64,000 nt of DNA from the NCBI GenBank assembly GCA_024398965.1, contig JAKSIF010000004.1, forward strand, positions 1 through 64,000, written 5' to 3'. The DNA comes from Fibrobacter sp. (GTDB lineage Bacteria > Fibrobacterota > Fibrobacteria > Fibrobacterales > Fibrobacteraceae). This document shows positions 8,673 through 16,220 of this stretch, one piece after another. A program made the translations under genes and the position numbers. A model generated the notes under the pieces. The model saw only the letters and a list, made by a program, of their open reading frames with translations. It had not been told where the DNA came from and ran no database searches. Numbering within the stretch: position 1 is the stretch's first letter; each line of letters starts with the position of its first letter.

Positions 8673-9818
8673 CTACTTGATCAGGTCCAGAGTCAGGCGG
8701 CGGGCTTCGGCATCGGCTTCCAGCACCTGGTCCAGGGTCAAGTGACCCGTAAGGTTGGGAGCGCCGTTGATGATGGTTTCCACATGACGGGGAATGTCGG
8801 TGAACTTCAGTTTGCCATCCAGGAAACGGTCAACGAGGACTTCGTTGGCGGCATTCATCATGGCGGGCACTACACCGCCGCGGCGGCCTGCTTCAAAAGC
8901 GAGAGCCAGGCAGCGGAACTTGTTAAAGTCAGGTTCGAAGAAGGTGAGCTGCCCCAAGGTGGGCAGATCCAAGCGCTTGGTTTCGAGAGGCAGGCGTTCC
9001 GGCCAGGTGAGGGCCACCTGAATAGGAATGCGCATGTCGGGAGCGCCCAGCTGAGCCATCAAAGAACCATCACGGAACTGCACCAGAGAGTGCACCATGG
9101 ATTGCGGGTGAACCACCACCTTGATCTGTTCGTAAGGAATGTGGAACAGGAAGTGGGCTTCCAAAACTTCAAGGCCCTTGTTCATCATGGAAGCGGAGTC
9201 GATGGTGATCTTACGGCCCATGCTCCACACCGGATGATTGAGGGCGTCGGCCACGGTGATGTTTTCGAAACGTTCAATATCCCAGGTGCGGAAGGGGCCA
9301 CCGGAAGCGGTAATTTCCAGGCATTCCACTTCCTTGTTGGGGCGGTCTGCCAGGCACTGGAAAATAGCGCTGTGTTCGGAATCGATGGGAGTGATGAAAG
9401 CCTTGGGATTTTCAGCCAGCTTGTCCCAGATGACAGGGCCAGCCATGACCATAGTTTCCTTGTTGGCCAAGGCCACATGCTTACCGTGCTCGATGGCGGT
9501 AATAGTGGGCAGGCAACCAACGGCCCCCATCAGGGCGTTGATGATGATGTCGGCCTTGGGGTCGGCGGCCAGTTCGCAAAGGCCTTCCATACCGGAGAGC
9601 ACCGGCATATTGAGCATGGCACTCAGTTCCTTGGCTGCTTCGGGCTTAAACATGCAGACACGTTCCACCTTGAACTTGCGAACAATTTCTGCAACCTTTT
9701 CAACGCTGGAATTTGCAGCCACCGCATAGACCTTGAACAGGTCGGAATGCTGAAGGCAGACATCTACAGTAGAAGTTCCAATAGAACCAGTAGCACCGAG
9801 AAGTACGACATTTTTCAT
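8673..9818 (-). CDS. dxr: 1-deoxy-D-xylulose 5-phosphate reductoisomerase
   Basis: The second enzyme of the MEP isoprenoid pathway: it rearranges and reduces DXP to MEP with NADPH. The protein has 381 residues, normal for the family. The N-terminal NADPH-binding loop GATGSIGTSTVDV is intact. The metal and substrate motifs follow: ANKETMV, PIDSEHSAIFQ, ASGGPFR, and NHPVWSMGRKITIDSASMMNKGLE, with the flexible-loop methionine and the acidic metal ligands. The C-terminal helical domain is complete. It supplies isoprenoid precursors for UppS, encoded 6 kb away. The GH9 gene lies just downstream on the same strand, but a terminator separates them. Confidence 0.96.
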   Translation of the reverse strand: MKNVVLLGATGSIGTSTVDVCLQHSDLFKVYAVAANSSVEKVAEIVRKFKVERVCMFKPEAAKELSAMLNMPVLSGMEGLCELAADPKADIIINALMGAVGCLPTITAIEHGKHVALANKETMVMAGPVIWDKLAENPKAFITPIDSEHSAIFQCLADRPNKEVECLEITASGGPFRTWDIERFENITVADALNHPVWSMGRKITIDSASMMNKGLEVLEAHFLFHIPYEQIKVVVHPQSMVHSLVQFRDGSLMAQLGAPDMRIPIQVALTWPERLPLETKRLDLPTLGQLTFFEPDFNKFRCLALAFEAGRRGGVVPAMMNAANEVLVDRFLDGKLKFTDIPRHVETIINGAPNLTGHLTLDQVLEADAEARRLTLDLIK

Positions 9819-9966
9819 TTTAAAATCCTTATTCTATACAAGAAAAAAGATAGTATAAATCAGAACATAAAAAAAAGTATATCCACACACATCATGCCGT
9901 AGATATACATTAAAAGATTTTACGAGTTAAACTCGCAAAGATTTACGCGTTCAAAAGAGCTTATAA

Positions 9967-10527
9967 TTACTTAAGCCATTTTTCCACTTCCTTTTCGGCC
10001 TTGGACTTTTCATTCTGGGCTGTATGTCCGTAGATGGCAAGACCCGGCGTAACATTAGCGCCCGTCACTTTCTTAAGGCGGGTGACACCGCTGAGGCCGC
10101 TGCCTTCATGAGTGACGAAGGGATGGATGGTCTTCCCCTTCAAATTGTACTTTTCAAAGAAGGTAAACATAGGCATAGGCATTTCACCCCACCACACAGG
10201 ATAGCCTACATAAATTTCGTCATACTCTTCAGGATTGATGCTAATCGGTTTGATATCCGGACGGGCATCGTTTGCCAATTCCTTTTTTGAAACAGCGATA
10301 CACTCGTCATAGTTCTTCGGGTATTCCTTGACTGGTTCTACCTTCAGGAGCGTAGCGCCTGTTTTGGCGGCGATGATTTCGGCAACAATTTCGGTGTTGC
10401 CCTTCTTGATGTAACCTACGCTATAGTTTTCGTCGGCACGGGAATAATAGATGACCAGTTTCTTGGATTCAGCAGCCATGGCAGCCCCCATAAGGATTGT
10501 TAAAAGAATGAGGACGATTTTTTTCAT
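9967..10527 (-). CDS. Exported flavodoxin-like protein (1)
   Basis: A 186-residue flavodoxin_4-type protein with a hydrophobic signal peptide (about 1-18, ending AAMA), so it should act in the periplasm or be membrane-held. The FMN phosphate loop region is VIYYSRADENYSVGYIKKGNTE; later loops are VGYPVWWGEMPMPMF and THEGSGLSG. These match the flavodoxin fold, although the first loop is longer than the classic T-x-T-G-x-T. The gene starts at ATG 10527 behind AGAGG and is driven by the MerR-type promoter at 10549-10578. A second exported flavodoxin (11379-11900) and a nitroreductase are close by, suggesting a shared job in reducing electrophiles or quinones. The electron donor is unknown. Confidence 0.85.
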   Translation of the reverse strand: MKKIVLILLTILMGAAMAAESKKLVIYYSRADENYSVGYIKKGNTEIVAEIIAAKTGATLLKVEPVKEYPKNYDECIAVSKKELANDARPDIKPISINPEEYDEIYVGYPVWWGEMPMPMFTFFEKYNLKGKTIHPFVTHEGSGLSGVTRLKKVTGANVTPGLAIYGHTAQNEKSKAEKEVEKWLK

Positions 10528-10548
10528 TGTAACCTCTTTTTGTACTAT

Positions 10549-10578
10549 AATATATCACTTAGAGTTTACTCTAGGTCA
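10549..10578 (-). promoter_or_regulatory. MerR-type promoter of flavodoxin 1
   Basis: On the minus strand TTGACC and TATATT are separated by 19 bp instead of 17, and the spacer holds the dyad TAGAGTAAACTCTA. Overlong 19-bp spacers with a central dyad are the signature of promoters activated by MerR-family DNA distortion. The predicted transcript would start near 10542, giving a 15-nt leader. Confidence 0.85.
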
Positions 10579-10695
10579 AGACCTTGTTTAAATAAATTTC
10601 TTTTTTTAAAGTCTGTTGTTCGAAAATGCTATTTTTGTAATGAACGTGGTGCCGAATGGCCCTCGCCAAAAACTTTTTTCGCCATAGGTAAAACA

Positions 10696-11238
10696 ATGAT
10701 GAATGAAACCCTGATGACTCTGGAAACTCGCCGCAGCTGCCGCAAGTTCAAGCCCGACATGATTACCGACGAGGAATTGGAAGCCGTACTTCGCGCAGGC
10801 ACATTCGCCCCTTCTGGAAAGAATCAGCAGTCTTCCATCATCATCGCCGTCACCAATAAGGAAATGCGAGATCAGATTGCAGAAGAAAACCGCAAGATTG
10901 GTGGTTGGGAAGAGGGCTTCGACCCATTCTATGGAGCCCCCGTCATCCTGATTGTCATCGCCGATCGCGACGCCAATAACGCTTCCGGCACCTACATCAA
11001 CGACGGCAGCCTCGTTATGGGAAATCTGATGAACGCCGCAGCAAGCATTGGCCTAGGCAGTGTTTGGATTCACCGTGCCCGTCAGGAATTCGAAAGCGAA
11101 TTCGGCAAAGCAATCCTTGAAAAGCTTGGCATCAAGGGTAATTACGAAGGTATTGGTCATGTGGCTTTGGGCTACCGCCAGACCCCCGTACCCAAGGCTC
11201 TTGCCCGCAAGGAAAACTACGTCTATTACATTAAGTAA
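10696..11238 (+). CDS. Nitroreductase-family FMN oxidoreductase
   Basis: About 180 residues from ATG 10696. An in-frame extension to 10540 runs through the divergent promoter and has no similarity to the family, so I discard it. The N-terminus LETRRSCRKFKPDMITDEELEAVLRAGTFAPSGKNQQS is the FMN-binding signature (Arg-rich first helix and the APSGKNxQ loop). The C-terminal part has GSVWIHRARQEF and GIGHVALGYR, the usual second FMN contact. Such enzymes reduce nitroaromatics, quinones or enones with NAD(P)H, as dimers in the cytoplasm. The gene is divergent from flavodoxin 1. The shared MerR dyad lies about 115-140 bp upstream, but no MerR-type -35/-10 pair faces this way, so its own promoter is uncertain. 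Confidence 0.88.
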   Translation: MMNETLMTLETRRSCRKFKPDMITDEELEAVLRAGTFAPSGKNQQSSIIIAVTNKEMRDQIAEENRKIGGWEEGFDPFYGAPVILIVIADRDANNASGTYINDGSLVMGNLMNAAASIGLGSVWIHRARQEFESEFGKAILEKLGIKGNYEGIGHVALGYRQTPVPKALARKENYVYYIK

Positions 11239-11299
11239 ATGCAGGGAACGTGTCGCAACGATTCAAGATAAAATTCTGCAAAAATCACTGCGATAACCC

Positions 11300-11330
11300 T
11301 TGACCTAGAGCTAACTCTAGGTCTTATATT
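11300..11330 (+). promoter_or_regulatory. MerR-type promoter of flavodoxin 2
   Basis: TTGACC (11300-11305) and TATATT (11325-11330) are spaced by exactly 19 bp. The spacer contains the perfect dyad CTAGAGCTAACTCTAG apart from one central base pair. Transcription would begin near 11337, which rules out the upstream in-frame start at 11334. Confidence 0.88.
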
Positions 11331-11378
11331 TTATTGAAAGACATTTTGACGGTCGCAGAAGCGGCAAGGAATACCAAA

Positions 11379-11900
11379 ATGAAAAAATTCATTCTAGCTC
11401 TTATTCTAGGAGTGTTCTGTATTGCAAACGCAAAAACAGCCGTAGTATATTTTAGCGCAACCGGAACCACAAAGCAAATGGCCGAAAAGGCGGCCAAGGC
11501 TGTGGGTGCCGACCTATTTGAAATCGTTCCGGCGCAAGCATACACTTCTGCGGACCTGGATTGGCACGACAAGAAATCCCGTTCTACCATCGAAAGCAAT
11601 GATCCCAAGAGCCGCCCTGCTATCAAGAATAAAATCGACGTAAAGGATTATGACACTGTGATTCTCGCCTACCCTATCTGGTGGGGTTATGCCCCCAAGA
11701 TCGTGTACACTTTCGTAGAAAGTCAGAACTTTGAAAAGAAGAACCTCATTACCCTCTGCACCAGCGGCGGAAGCGGCCTTGGCCCTAGCGGCAAGGACAT
11801 CGCGAAGGCAGCCAAGGGTTCCATCTTCAAGGGTGGCAAGGAATTTAACTACGGTTCCGAAGCCGACATCAAGAAGTTTGTAGATGGAGCCTTGAAGTAA
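11379..11900 (+). CDS. Exported flavodoxin-like protein (2)
   Basis: About 173 residues from ATG 11379. The longer frame from 11334 begins before the likely transcription start. A signal peptide (MKKFILALILGVFCIANA) precedes the flavodoxin domain. The FMN phosphate loop is FSATGTTKQMA, a good S/T-x-T-G-x-T match, and the later loops are YPIWWGYAPKIVYTF and CTSGGSGLGPSG. It therefore looks like a working flavodoxin placed outside the cytoplasm, a rare location. It is controlled by its own MerR-type promoter. The DUF4405 membrane protein follows 76 bp downstream on the same strand and could be its redox partner; that is inference from position. Confidence 0.87.
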   Translation: MKKFILALILGVFCIANAKTAVVYFSATGTTKQMAEKAAKAVGADLFEIVPAQAYTSADLDWHDKKSRSTIESNDPKSRPAIKNKIDVKDYDTVILAYPIWWGYAPKIVYTFVESQNFEKKNLITLCTSGGSGLGPSGKDIAKAAKGSIFKGGKEFNYGSEADIKKFVDGALK

Positions 11901-11906
11901 TTCTGG

Positions 11907-11936
11907 TCTGGATCCTTCACTACGTTCAGGATGACG
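11907..11936. repeat. Dispersed intergenic repeat, best copy
   Basis: The element reads TCTGGATCCTTCACTACG then TTCAGGATGACG and lies in the 76-bp gap between flavodoxin 2 and the DUF4405 gene. CCTTCACTACG and its neighbour can fold into a weak hairpin. Degenerate copies occur at 5008, 6501, 6549 and 6596, always between genes. Confidence 0.65.
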
Positions 11937-11976
11937 CTCGCCGCGGCGCGCGAACTTTGCACAGGACGACACTCAT

Positions 11977-12624
11977 ATGAAACGAATTGCGAAAATTATC
12001 ATCGACATTCTGATGTACAGTTGCTTTCTGTACCTCATGAGTCATGGCGCCATCCGAGACCTTACCGGACACGGATACGTAGGCATTGCACTTTTCGTTT
12101 TATTTATCGTCCATCACACATTGAACTTCTGGTTCTATAGAACCATCGGCAAAGGAAAATGGAACGCCCGCCGTATTATGATGAACGTGACAGACTGGCT
12201 TTTGTTTGCCTTGATGATCTCCATGGTCGTAAGCTCCATTTTTATGACGGGGCTTGTTTTCGAATGGTCTCCCATGAGGACAACACAGACTGCCCGGGAA
12301 GTTCATCTGGCAAGTTGCTGCTGGGGCTTTATGGTGATGCTTTCCCACTTGGGATTCCATCTTGACACAAAGTTAGACAAGCTGGAAAATCTCTGCCGTA
12401 GTCGTGCCTGGAAAACGGTGTTGCTATACATCGCCTACGGGCTGTTGATTGCCGCAGGCGTCTATGGATTTATACAATCCCAACTTTACGTGTACATGTT
12501 CGTGACTGGCGGCTGGAAAATGGCCGCAGAAAGCGTCACCGCGGCTGTACTGCAGTTGCTTGGAATTTCGGCAGGCATGTGCGTCATTACCCATCTAGGA
12601 ATGAAACTTCTTAAAAGATCCTAA
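11977..12624 (+). CDS. DUF4405-family membrane protein
   Basis: 215 residues with about five hydrophobic helices. Two helices carry conserved histidines: ALFVLFIVHHTLNFWFY and ASCCWGFMVMLSHLGFHL. Paired membrane histidines of this kind are seen in cytochrome-b-like and ferric-reductase-like proteins, so heme binding is possible but not shown. The N-terminus MKRIAKIIIDILMYSCFLYLMSHG matches the DUF4405 family as I know it. It may be cotranscribed with flavodoxin 2; no terminator is evident in the 76-bp gap, only the dispersed repeat. A role in moving electrons across the membrane to the exported flavodoxin would fit, as a hypothesis. Confidence 0.7.
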   Translation: MKRIAKIIIDILMYSCFLYLMSHGAIRDLTGHGYVGIALFVLFIVHHTLNFWFYRTIGKGKWNARRIMMNVTDWLLFALMISMVVSSIFMTGLVFEWSPMRTTQTAREVHLASCCWGFMVMLSHLGFHLDTKLDKLENLCRSRAWKTVLLYIAYGLLIAAGVYGFIQSQLYVYMFVTGGWKMAAESVTAAVLQLLGISAGMCVITHLGMKLLKRS

Positions 12625-12737
12625 TCGATCTGCGGACCTTATAAATTCCGCAAGCGACAAGAATTCCGAAGTATTCGGGGCATTTTGTTAATAAAGACGT
12701 CTGTTTAGGTAGGGGCCCGTAACAATGTGTCTGGCAC

Positions 12738-12759
12738 TTGTTAACGTTTTCGTTAACAA
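12738..12759. repeat. Palindrome TTGTTAACG-TTTT-CGTTAACAA, copy 1
   Basis: A perfect 9-bp inverted repeat with a TTTT centre, between convergent genes. An identical copy starts 55 bp further right. Neither has a T tail of terminator type. Confidence 0.8.
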
Positions 12760-12792
12760 AGAACTGCAAAAACGAGTTTTTTTAGCGGTTGT

Positions 12793-12814
12793 TTGTTAAC
12801 GTTTTCGTTAACAA
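12793..12814. repeat. Palindrome TTGTTAACG-TTTT-CGTTAACAA, copy 2
   Basis: Identical over all 22 bp to the copy at 12738-12759, 55 bp away, which is close to five helical turns. Two identical dyads at a helical spacing look like a paired protein site, though they could also form RNA hairpins that end or protect the convergent transcripts. Confidence 0.8.
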
Positions 12815-12868
12815 GCGCGAAAAACAAAAATCCCTGAGGGACATGAATTAGAACTGTTCACAAGAATA

Positions 12869-13363
12869 TTATCCGGCTTCCTGAACTTTCTTGTCAAAAT
12901 CATCGGGAGAGTCAAAGAGCTTTTTCTTGAGGCGCATAATGTTCTTGTCGTTATCAGCGGCTTCAAGGCTTCCCAACTTGATGGCCGTGGTATACAATGT
13001 TTCCTTGAAGGTAATCTTGTTCATTACGACCTGCAGGCGGGCCATTTCTGCTTCCAGGGCCTTGCGGCGATTGGCGAATAGATCTAGACGCTGTTGCAAT
13101 GTGGAGTCGCCCTGGCGGAACCATTCGATGTACTGGCGGATTTCCTTGATCTGCAAACCAGAATCCTTGAGACATTCAATCATGCTAAGCCACTGCAAAT
13201 CGGTAGTGGTATAAACGCGAAGCCCCGAACTGTTCTTGGTAACGAAAGGCAGCAAGCCTTCCTTCTCATAGTAACGCAGGGTATGGGCGGATAGACCAGT
13301 TTGCTTTACCACTTCTCCAATGCTATAGCCCTTGGATTTTTCGTTCTTGATATTGTTTGCCAT
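12869..13363 (-). CDS. MerR-family transcription regulator (NmlR/AdhR-like)
   Basis: About 164 residues from ATG 13363 behind GGAGA. The in-frame TTG at 13396 lies inside the promoter and cannot be the start. The N-terminal winged helix reads YSIGEVVKQTGLSAHTLRYYEKEGLLPF, the standard MerR DNA-binding motif, followed by the wing RVYTTTDLQWL. A long coiled-coil dimer helix occupies roughly residues 85-120. The single cysteine, C64 in MIECLKDSGL, sits where NmlR/AdhR-type regulators have the cysteine that senses aldehydes, nitrosothiols or other electrophiles. Four promoters in this locus, including its own, carry the dyad expected for this subfamily. I infer it activates all of them. Confidence 0.9.
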   Translation of the reverse strand: MANNIKNEKSKGYSIGEVVKQTGLSAHTLRYYEKEGLLPFVTKNSSGLRVYTTTDLQWLSMIECLKDSGLQIKEIRQYIEWFRQGDSTLQQRLDLFANRRKALEAEMARLQVVMNKITFKETLYTTAIKLGSLEAADNDKNIMRLKKKLFDSPDDFDKKVQEAG

Positions 13364-13387
13364 AAAGATGTCTCCAACGATGAAAGA

Positions 13388-13417
13388 AATATACAACTTA
13401 GAGTTAACTCTACGTCA
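13388..13417 (-). promoter_or_regulatory. MerR-type autoregulated promoter
   Basis: On the minus strand TTGACG and TATATT flank a 19-bp spacer with the perfect dyad TAGAGTTAACTCTA. It drives the MerR gene itself, so the regulator should control its own level. Confidence 0.87.
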
Positions 13418-13486
13418 AGACAAAATGATAAAATTCAAACATTCTTAAGTGTATCCTACACAGCCTACAAATTCGCCCAGTGCCCC

Positions 13487-13517
13487 TTGTGTTAGAGCAT
13501 ACTCTAGATGTTATATT
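13487..13517 (+). promoter_or_regulatory. MerR-type promoter of the MBL-fold gene
   Basis: TTGTGT and TATATT are separated by 19 bp, with the dyad TAGAGCATACTCTA in the spacer. The -35 is weaker than in the other three copies. Transcription would start near 13524, only about six bases before ATG 13530, so the mRNA would be nearly leaderless unless the ATG at 13551 is used. Confidence 0.83.
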
Positions 13518-13529
13518 TTATCTTAACGC

Positions 13530-14615
13530 ATGACAAAGAAAAAGAAAATTATGGTAACTACAATTATTCTGTCCATTCTCTTTGCCTTAGGAGACATCGG
13601 TATGTTGTTCTTGAGTCAGGAAAGTTTCGGCCGTTTACCCCAGGGCGAACGCCTTGAACGAATCAGGAAATCTCCTAATTACGACATCTCTAAAAATCAG
13701 TTTGTGAACCTTGAGCCCACAATATTGATGACCGGCGAAAAAAGCGCAGCAGGTAGCTGGGTTGATTTTTTATTCGGCAAGGATACCGTGCAGAAAATTC
13801 CAGATACCGCCCTGACCGTTATCAAGACTGATTTGAAAGTCCTTCCCCAAGATAAGGATTGGCTGGTATGGTTCGGACACTCCAGCTACCTCATTAATCT
13901 GTCCGGAAAGAAATTCCTTATCGACCCGATTTTGTACAGTGGTTCTCCCGTCAGTTTTGCAAACAAGATGTTCAAGGGCACCGACGTCTACAAGCCAAAA
14001 GACTTCCCTGATATCGACTACCTTGTCATTAGCCACGATCACTGGGACCATCTGGACTACAAAGCTGTAAAGGAACTGGAACCTCGCGTAGGCAAGGTGA
14101 TTCTCGGTTTGGGTGTTGGAGAACACTTTGAACGCTGGGGTTACCCCAAGGAGAAGCTGATTGAATTGGATTGGTGGGATGAAGCAAGCCTTGTCTCCGG
14201 CTTTATGGTAACGGCAACGCCGGCCCGCCATTTCTCTGGACGAGACTTGCGGCAGAATCGTACCCTGTGGGCATCCTACGTTGTAGAAACTCCCAAGCGA
14301 ACCATTTGGATTGGCGGTGATACCGGATATGGAAAGCACTTCAAGCAAATCGGCGAAAAGTTCAAGATAGACTTAGGCATCCTCGAAAACGGCCAGTACA
14401 ATGAACAGTGGGCCAACATTCACACCCTACCCAAGTACCTTGGTACAGAGATGACTGAACTAAATGCCGCACGCTACATGACCGTTCACAATTCCAGGTT
14501 CTGTCTTTCAAGGCATAGCTACTTTGAGCCTCTGGAAAATGCGAAAAAGGCTGCCGCGGAATCCGGCAAGCCTCTATTAATGCCTCAAATGGGCGAAGTC
14601 CTTTATCTGGAATAA
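13530..14615 (+). CDS. MBL-fold metallohydrolase, NAPE-PLD/UlaG-like (COG2220)
   Basis: 361 residues. An N-terminal hydrophobic segment (about 8-29) acts as a signal anchor. The metallo-beta-lactamase fold follows: WFGHSSYLINLSGKKFLIDP, the metal motif SHDHWDHLD, then ATPARHFSGRD, WIGGDTGY and later histidines. These match the beta-lactamase-like proteins related to NAPE-hydrolysing phospholipase D. The substrate cannot be read from sequence; lipid amides or phosphodiesters are known for relatives. The start may be ATG 13530 or, to allow a longer leader, ATG 13551. It is divergent from the merR gene and has the same type of promoter, so it belongs to that regulon. Confidence 0.85.
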   Translation: MTKKKKIMVTTIILSILFALGDIGMLFLSQESFGRLPQGERLERIRKSPNYDISKNQFVNLEPTILMTGEKSAAGSWVDFLFGKDTVQKIPDTALTVIKTDLKVLPQDKDWLVWFGHSSYLINLSGKKFLIDPILYSGSPVSFANKMFKGTDVYKPKDFPDIDYLVISHDHWDHLDYKAVKELEPRVGKVILGLGVGEHFERWGYPKEKLIELDWWDEASLVSGFMVTATPARHFSGRDLRQNRTLWASYVVETPKRTIWIGGDTGYGKHFKQIGEKFKIDLGILENGQYNEQWANIHTLPKYLGTEMTELNAARYMTVHNSRFCLSRHSYFEPLENAKKAAAESGKPLLMPQMGEVLYLE

Positions 14616-14620
14616 AGAAC

Positions 14621-15502
14621 CTAACCGATCTTTTCCATGAAATCCAAAAGAATGTAAAGCATGGGGGCCGTGAGGTAGAAGGAATCGCAACGGTCCAACA
14701 CGCCACCGTGGCCTACGAACAGATTACCGGAATCCTTGGTACCGCTCCAACGCTTTAGTGCGCTCATCAAGAGATCGCCTGCCTGACCAGAAATTGCAAT
14801 GATCAAGCCGAGAACGCACCCCTTAACAACATCAAACTGTACGTTGAACGAGGAAAGAGCTGCGCTGTAATTGGACCAATAAACGACCCATGCAACAGTT
14901 GCGACTGTGCCGGCAACAGCACCTTCCCAAGTCTTCTTGGGACTAATGGTCGGAGCAAAGAGGTGACGACCGAAGGGACCCTTGCCTGCAGCAAACTTTC
15001 CGAAGAAGTAAGCCACAGTATCGCAAAGCCACATACAAGTCATGACCAGGATAAAGGGATAGCAATGTTCAAAGCCCTGACCGTTACCCATCATGAGAAC
15101 GTTCATGCCGCCCCAAAGGCCTACGTACAGCGGAGCTGCAATCTGCATTACCAGCCAGGGGAACAGGTGATCAATTTCGACCTTGGAATATGCCATGCCA
15201 ATGTAGCCAGCCAAAATAACGACGCAAGCCATGCCAACAACACAGGGAACTGCGCCAAGCCCAAAGAAGCCGCCCTTGGAAAGAGCCCAGGCCAGCGTAA
15301 GGGCGAAGGTTGCCACGAAGGAGTAGGCACGCATATCCGGGCCCTTGTACATCTTGGAAACCATACCAGCCCATTCCCAAGCGCCAACGCCACCCAGGAA
15401 ACACATCAAGGCGATACGTGAATAATCACTGAACCACAGCAGGCCAAAGACCAGCGGAATGGCAATCAAAGCAGTCAATAAACGTTGTGCTAAATTACTC
15501 AT
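14621..15502 (-). CDS. cdsA: CdsA, phosphatidate cytidylyltransferase
   Basis: A multi-spanning membrane enzyme that makes CDP-diacylglycerol from phosphatidate and CTP, the branch point of phospholipid synthesis. From ATG 15502 (GAAGG six bases upstream) it has 293 residues. At least seven hydrophobic helices can be seen. The family signature near the C-terminus reads KRWSGTKDSGNLFVGHGGVLDRCDS, with the usual PGHGG changed to VGHGG but the KD, GHGG and DRxDS elements kept. It overlaps the end of uppS by eight bases, so the two are translated together. Its 3' end lies six bases from the convergent MBL-fold gene. Confidence 0.95.
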   Translation of the reverse strand: MSNLAQRLLTALIAIPLVFGLLWFSDYSRIALMCFLGGVGAWEWAGMVSKMYKGPDMRAYSFVATFALTLAWALSKGGFFGLGAVPCVVGMACVVILAGYIGMAYSKVEIDHLFPWLVMQIAAPLYVGLWGGMNVLMMGNGQGFEHCYPFILVMTCMWLCDTVAYFFGKFAAGKGPFGRHLFAPTISPKKTWEGAVAGTVATVAWVVYWSNYSAALSSFNVQFDVVKGCVLGLIIAISGQAGDLLMSALKRWSGTKDSGNLFVGHGGVLDRCDSFYLTAPMLYILLDFMEKIG

Positions 15503-16205
15503 GGAGAACCTTCCCAAAGCGGCGTTCACGAGTCTTGAAGAACTCCACCGCCTTCATGAATTCTTCCTTGGTGAAGTCGGGCCACAGGGTGTCTGTTACG
15601 TAGAATTCGCTGTAGGCGGCCTGCCAAAGGAGATAGTTGGAAAGTCTGAATTCGCCACCGGTACGGATGATGAGATCCGGATCGGGAGCACCCTTCAGAT
15701 AAAGGTGATTTGCAAAAACGGAATCATCGATATCGTCGACCTTGATTTCACCTGCAGCAACCTTGGAGGCGATAGCCTTTACCGCACCCACGATTTCCTG
15801 ACGGGCACCGTAGGAAATGGCGAGGTTCAGCTGCATACCGGTATTGTTGGCCGTAATGTCGATAGCTTCCTGGAGCTTTGCGCGAGGCTTTTCGGGCAGT
15901 CGATCCATATTGCCGATGACCGTAAGCTTAACGTTCTTCTCCATCAGGTCGGGAATTTCCTTGATGACCATCTCAATGAGAAGACCCATCAAGTATTCCA
16001 CTTCCTTTGTAGGGCGACCCCAGTTTTCAGAACTAAACACATACAAAGTCATGTGTTCCAACTTAAGGTTCACACCAACTTCTACGGAATCGATCGTAGC
16101 CTGGGTACCCTTACGGTGACCCAGGAAACGTTCGAGGCCGCGGCTTCTAGCCCAACGGCCATTACCGTCCATGATAATGGCCACATGTCTCAGTTCGTTT
16201 GCCAC
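15495..16205 (-). CDS. uppS: UppS, undecaprenyl diphosphate synthase
   Basis: Makes the C55 lipid carrier for peptidoglycan and other wall polymers by adding isopentenyl units to farnesyl diphosphate in cis. The protein has 236 residues. Signatures are HVAIIMDGNGRWARSRG (catalytic Asp and phosphate loop), GHRKGTQA, YVFSSENWGRP and RTGGEFRLSNYLLWQAAYSEFYV near the C-terminus. The start codon is GTG at 16205, just downstream of frr. It is coupled to cdsA. The pyrH-frr-uppS-cdsA order is common in Gram-negative genomes. Confidence 0.96.
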   Translation of the reverse strand: MANELRHVAIIMDGNGRWARSRGLERFLGHRKGTQATIDSVEVGVNLKLEHMTLYVFSSENWGRPTKEVEYLMGLLIEMVIKEIPDLMEKNVKLTVIGNMDRLPEKPRAKLQEAIDITANNTGMQLNLAISYGARQEIVGAVKAIASKVAAGEIKVDDIDDSVFANHLYLKGAPDPDLIIRTGGEFRLSNYLLWQAAYSEFYVTDTLWPDFTKEEFMKAVEFFKTRERRFGKVLHE

Positions 16206-16220
16206 GCGTCGTTACCCTAA

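Noticed and set aside
13364-13396. Longer MerR protein starting at TTG 13396
   Set aside because: The extension overlaps the -10 element of its own promoter, so it cannot be in the mRNA; ATG 13363 has a good ribosome site.
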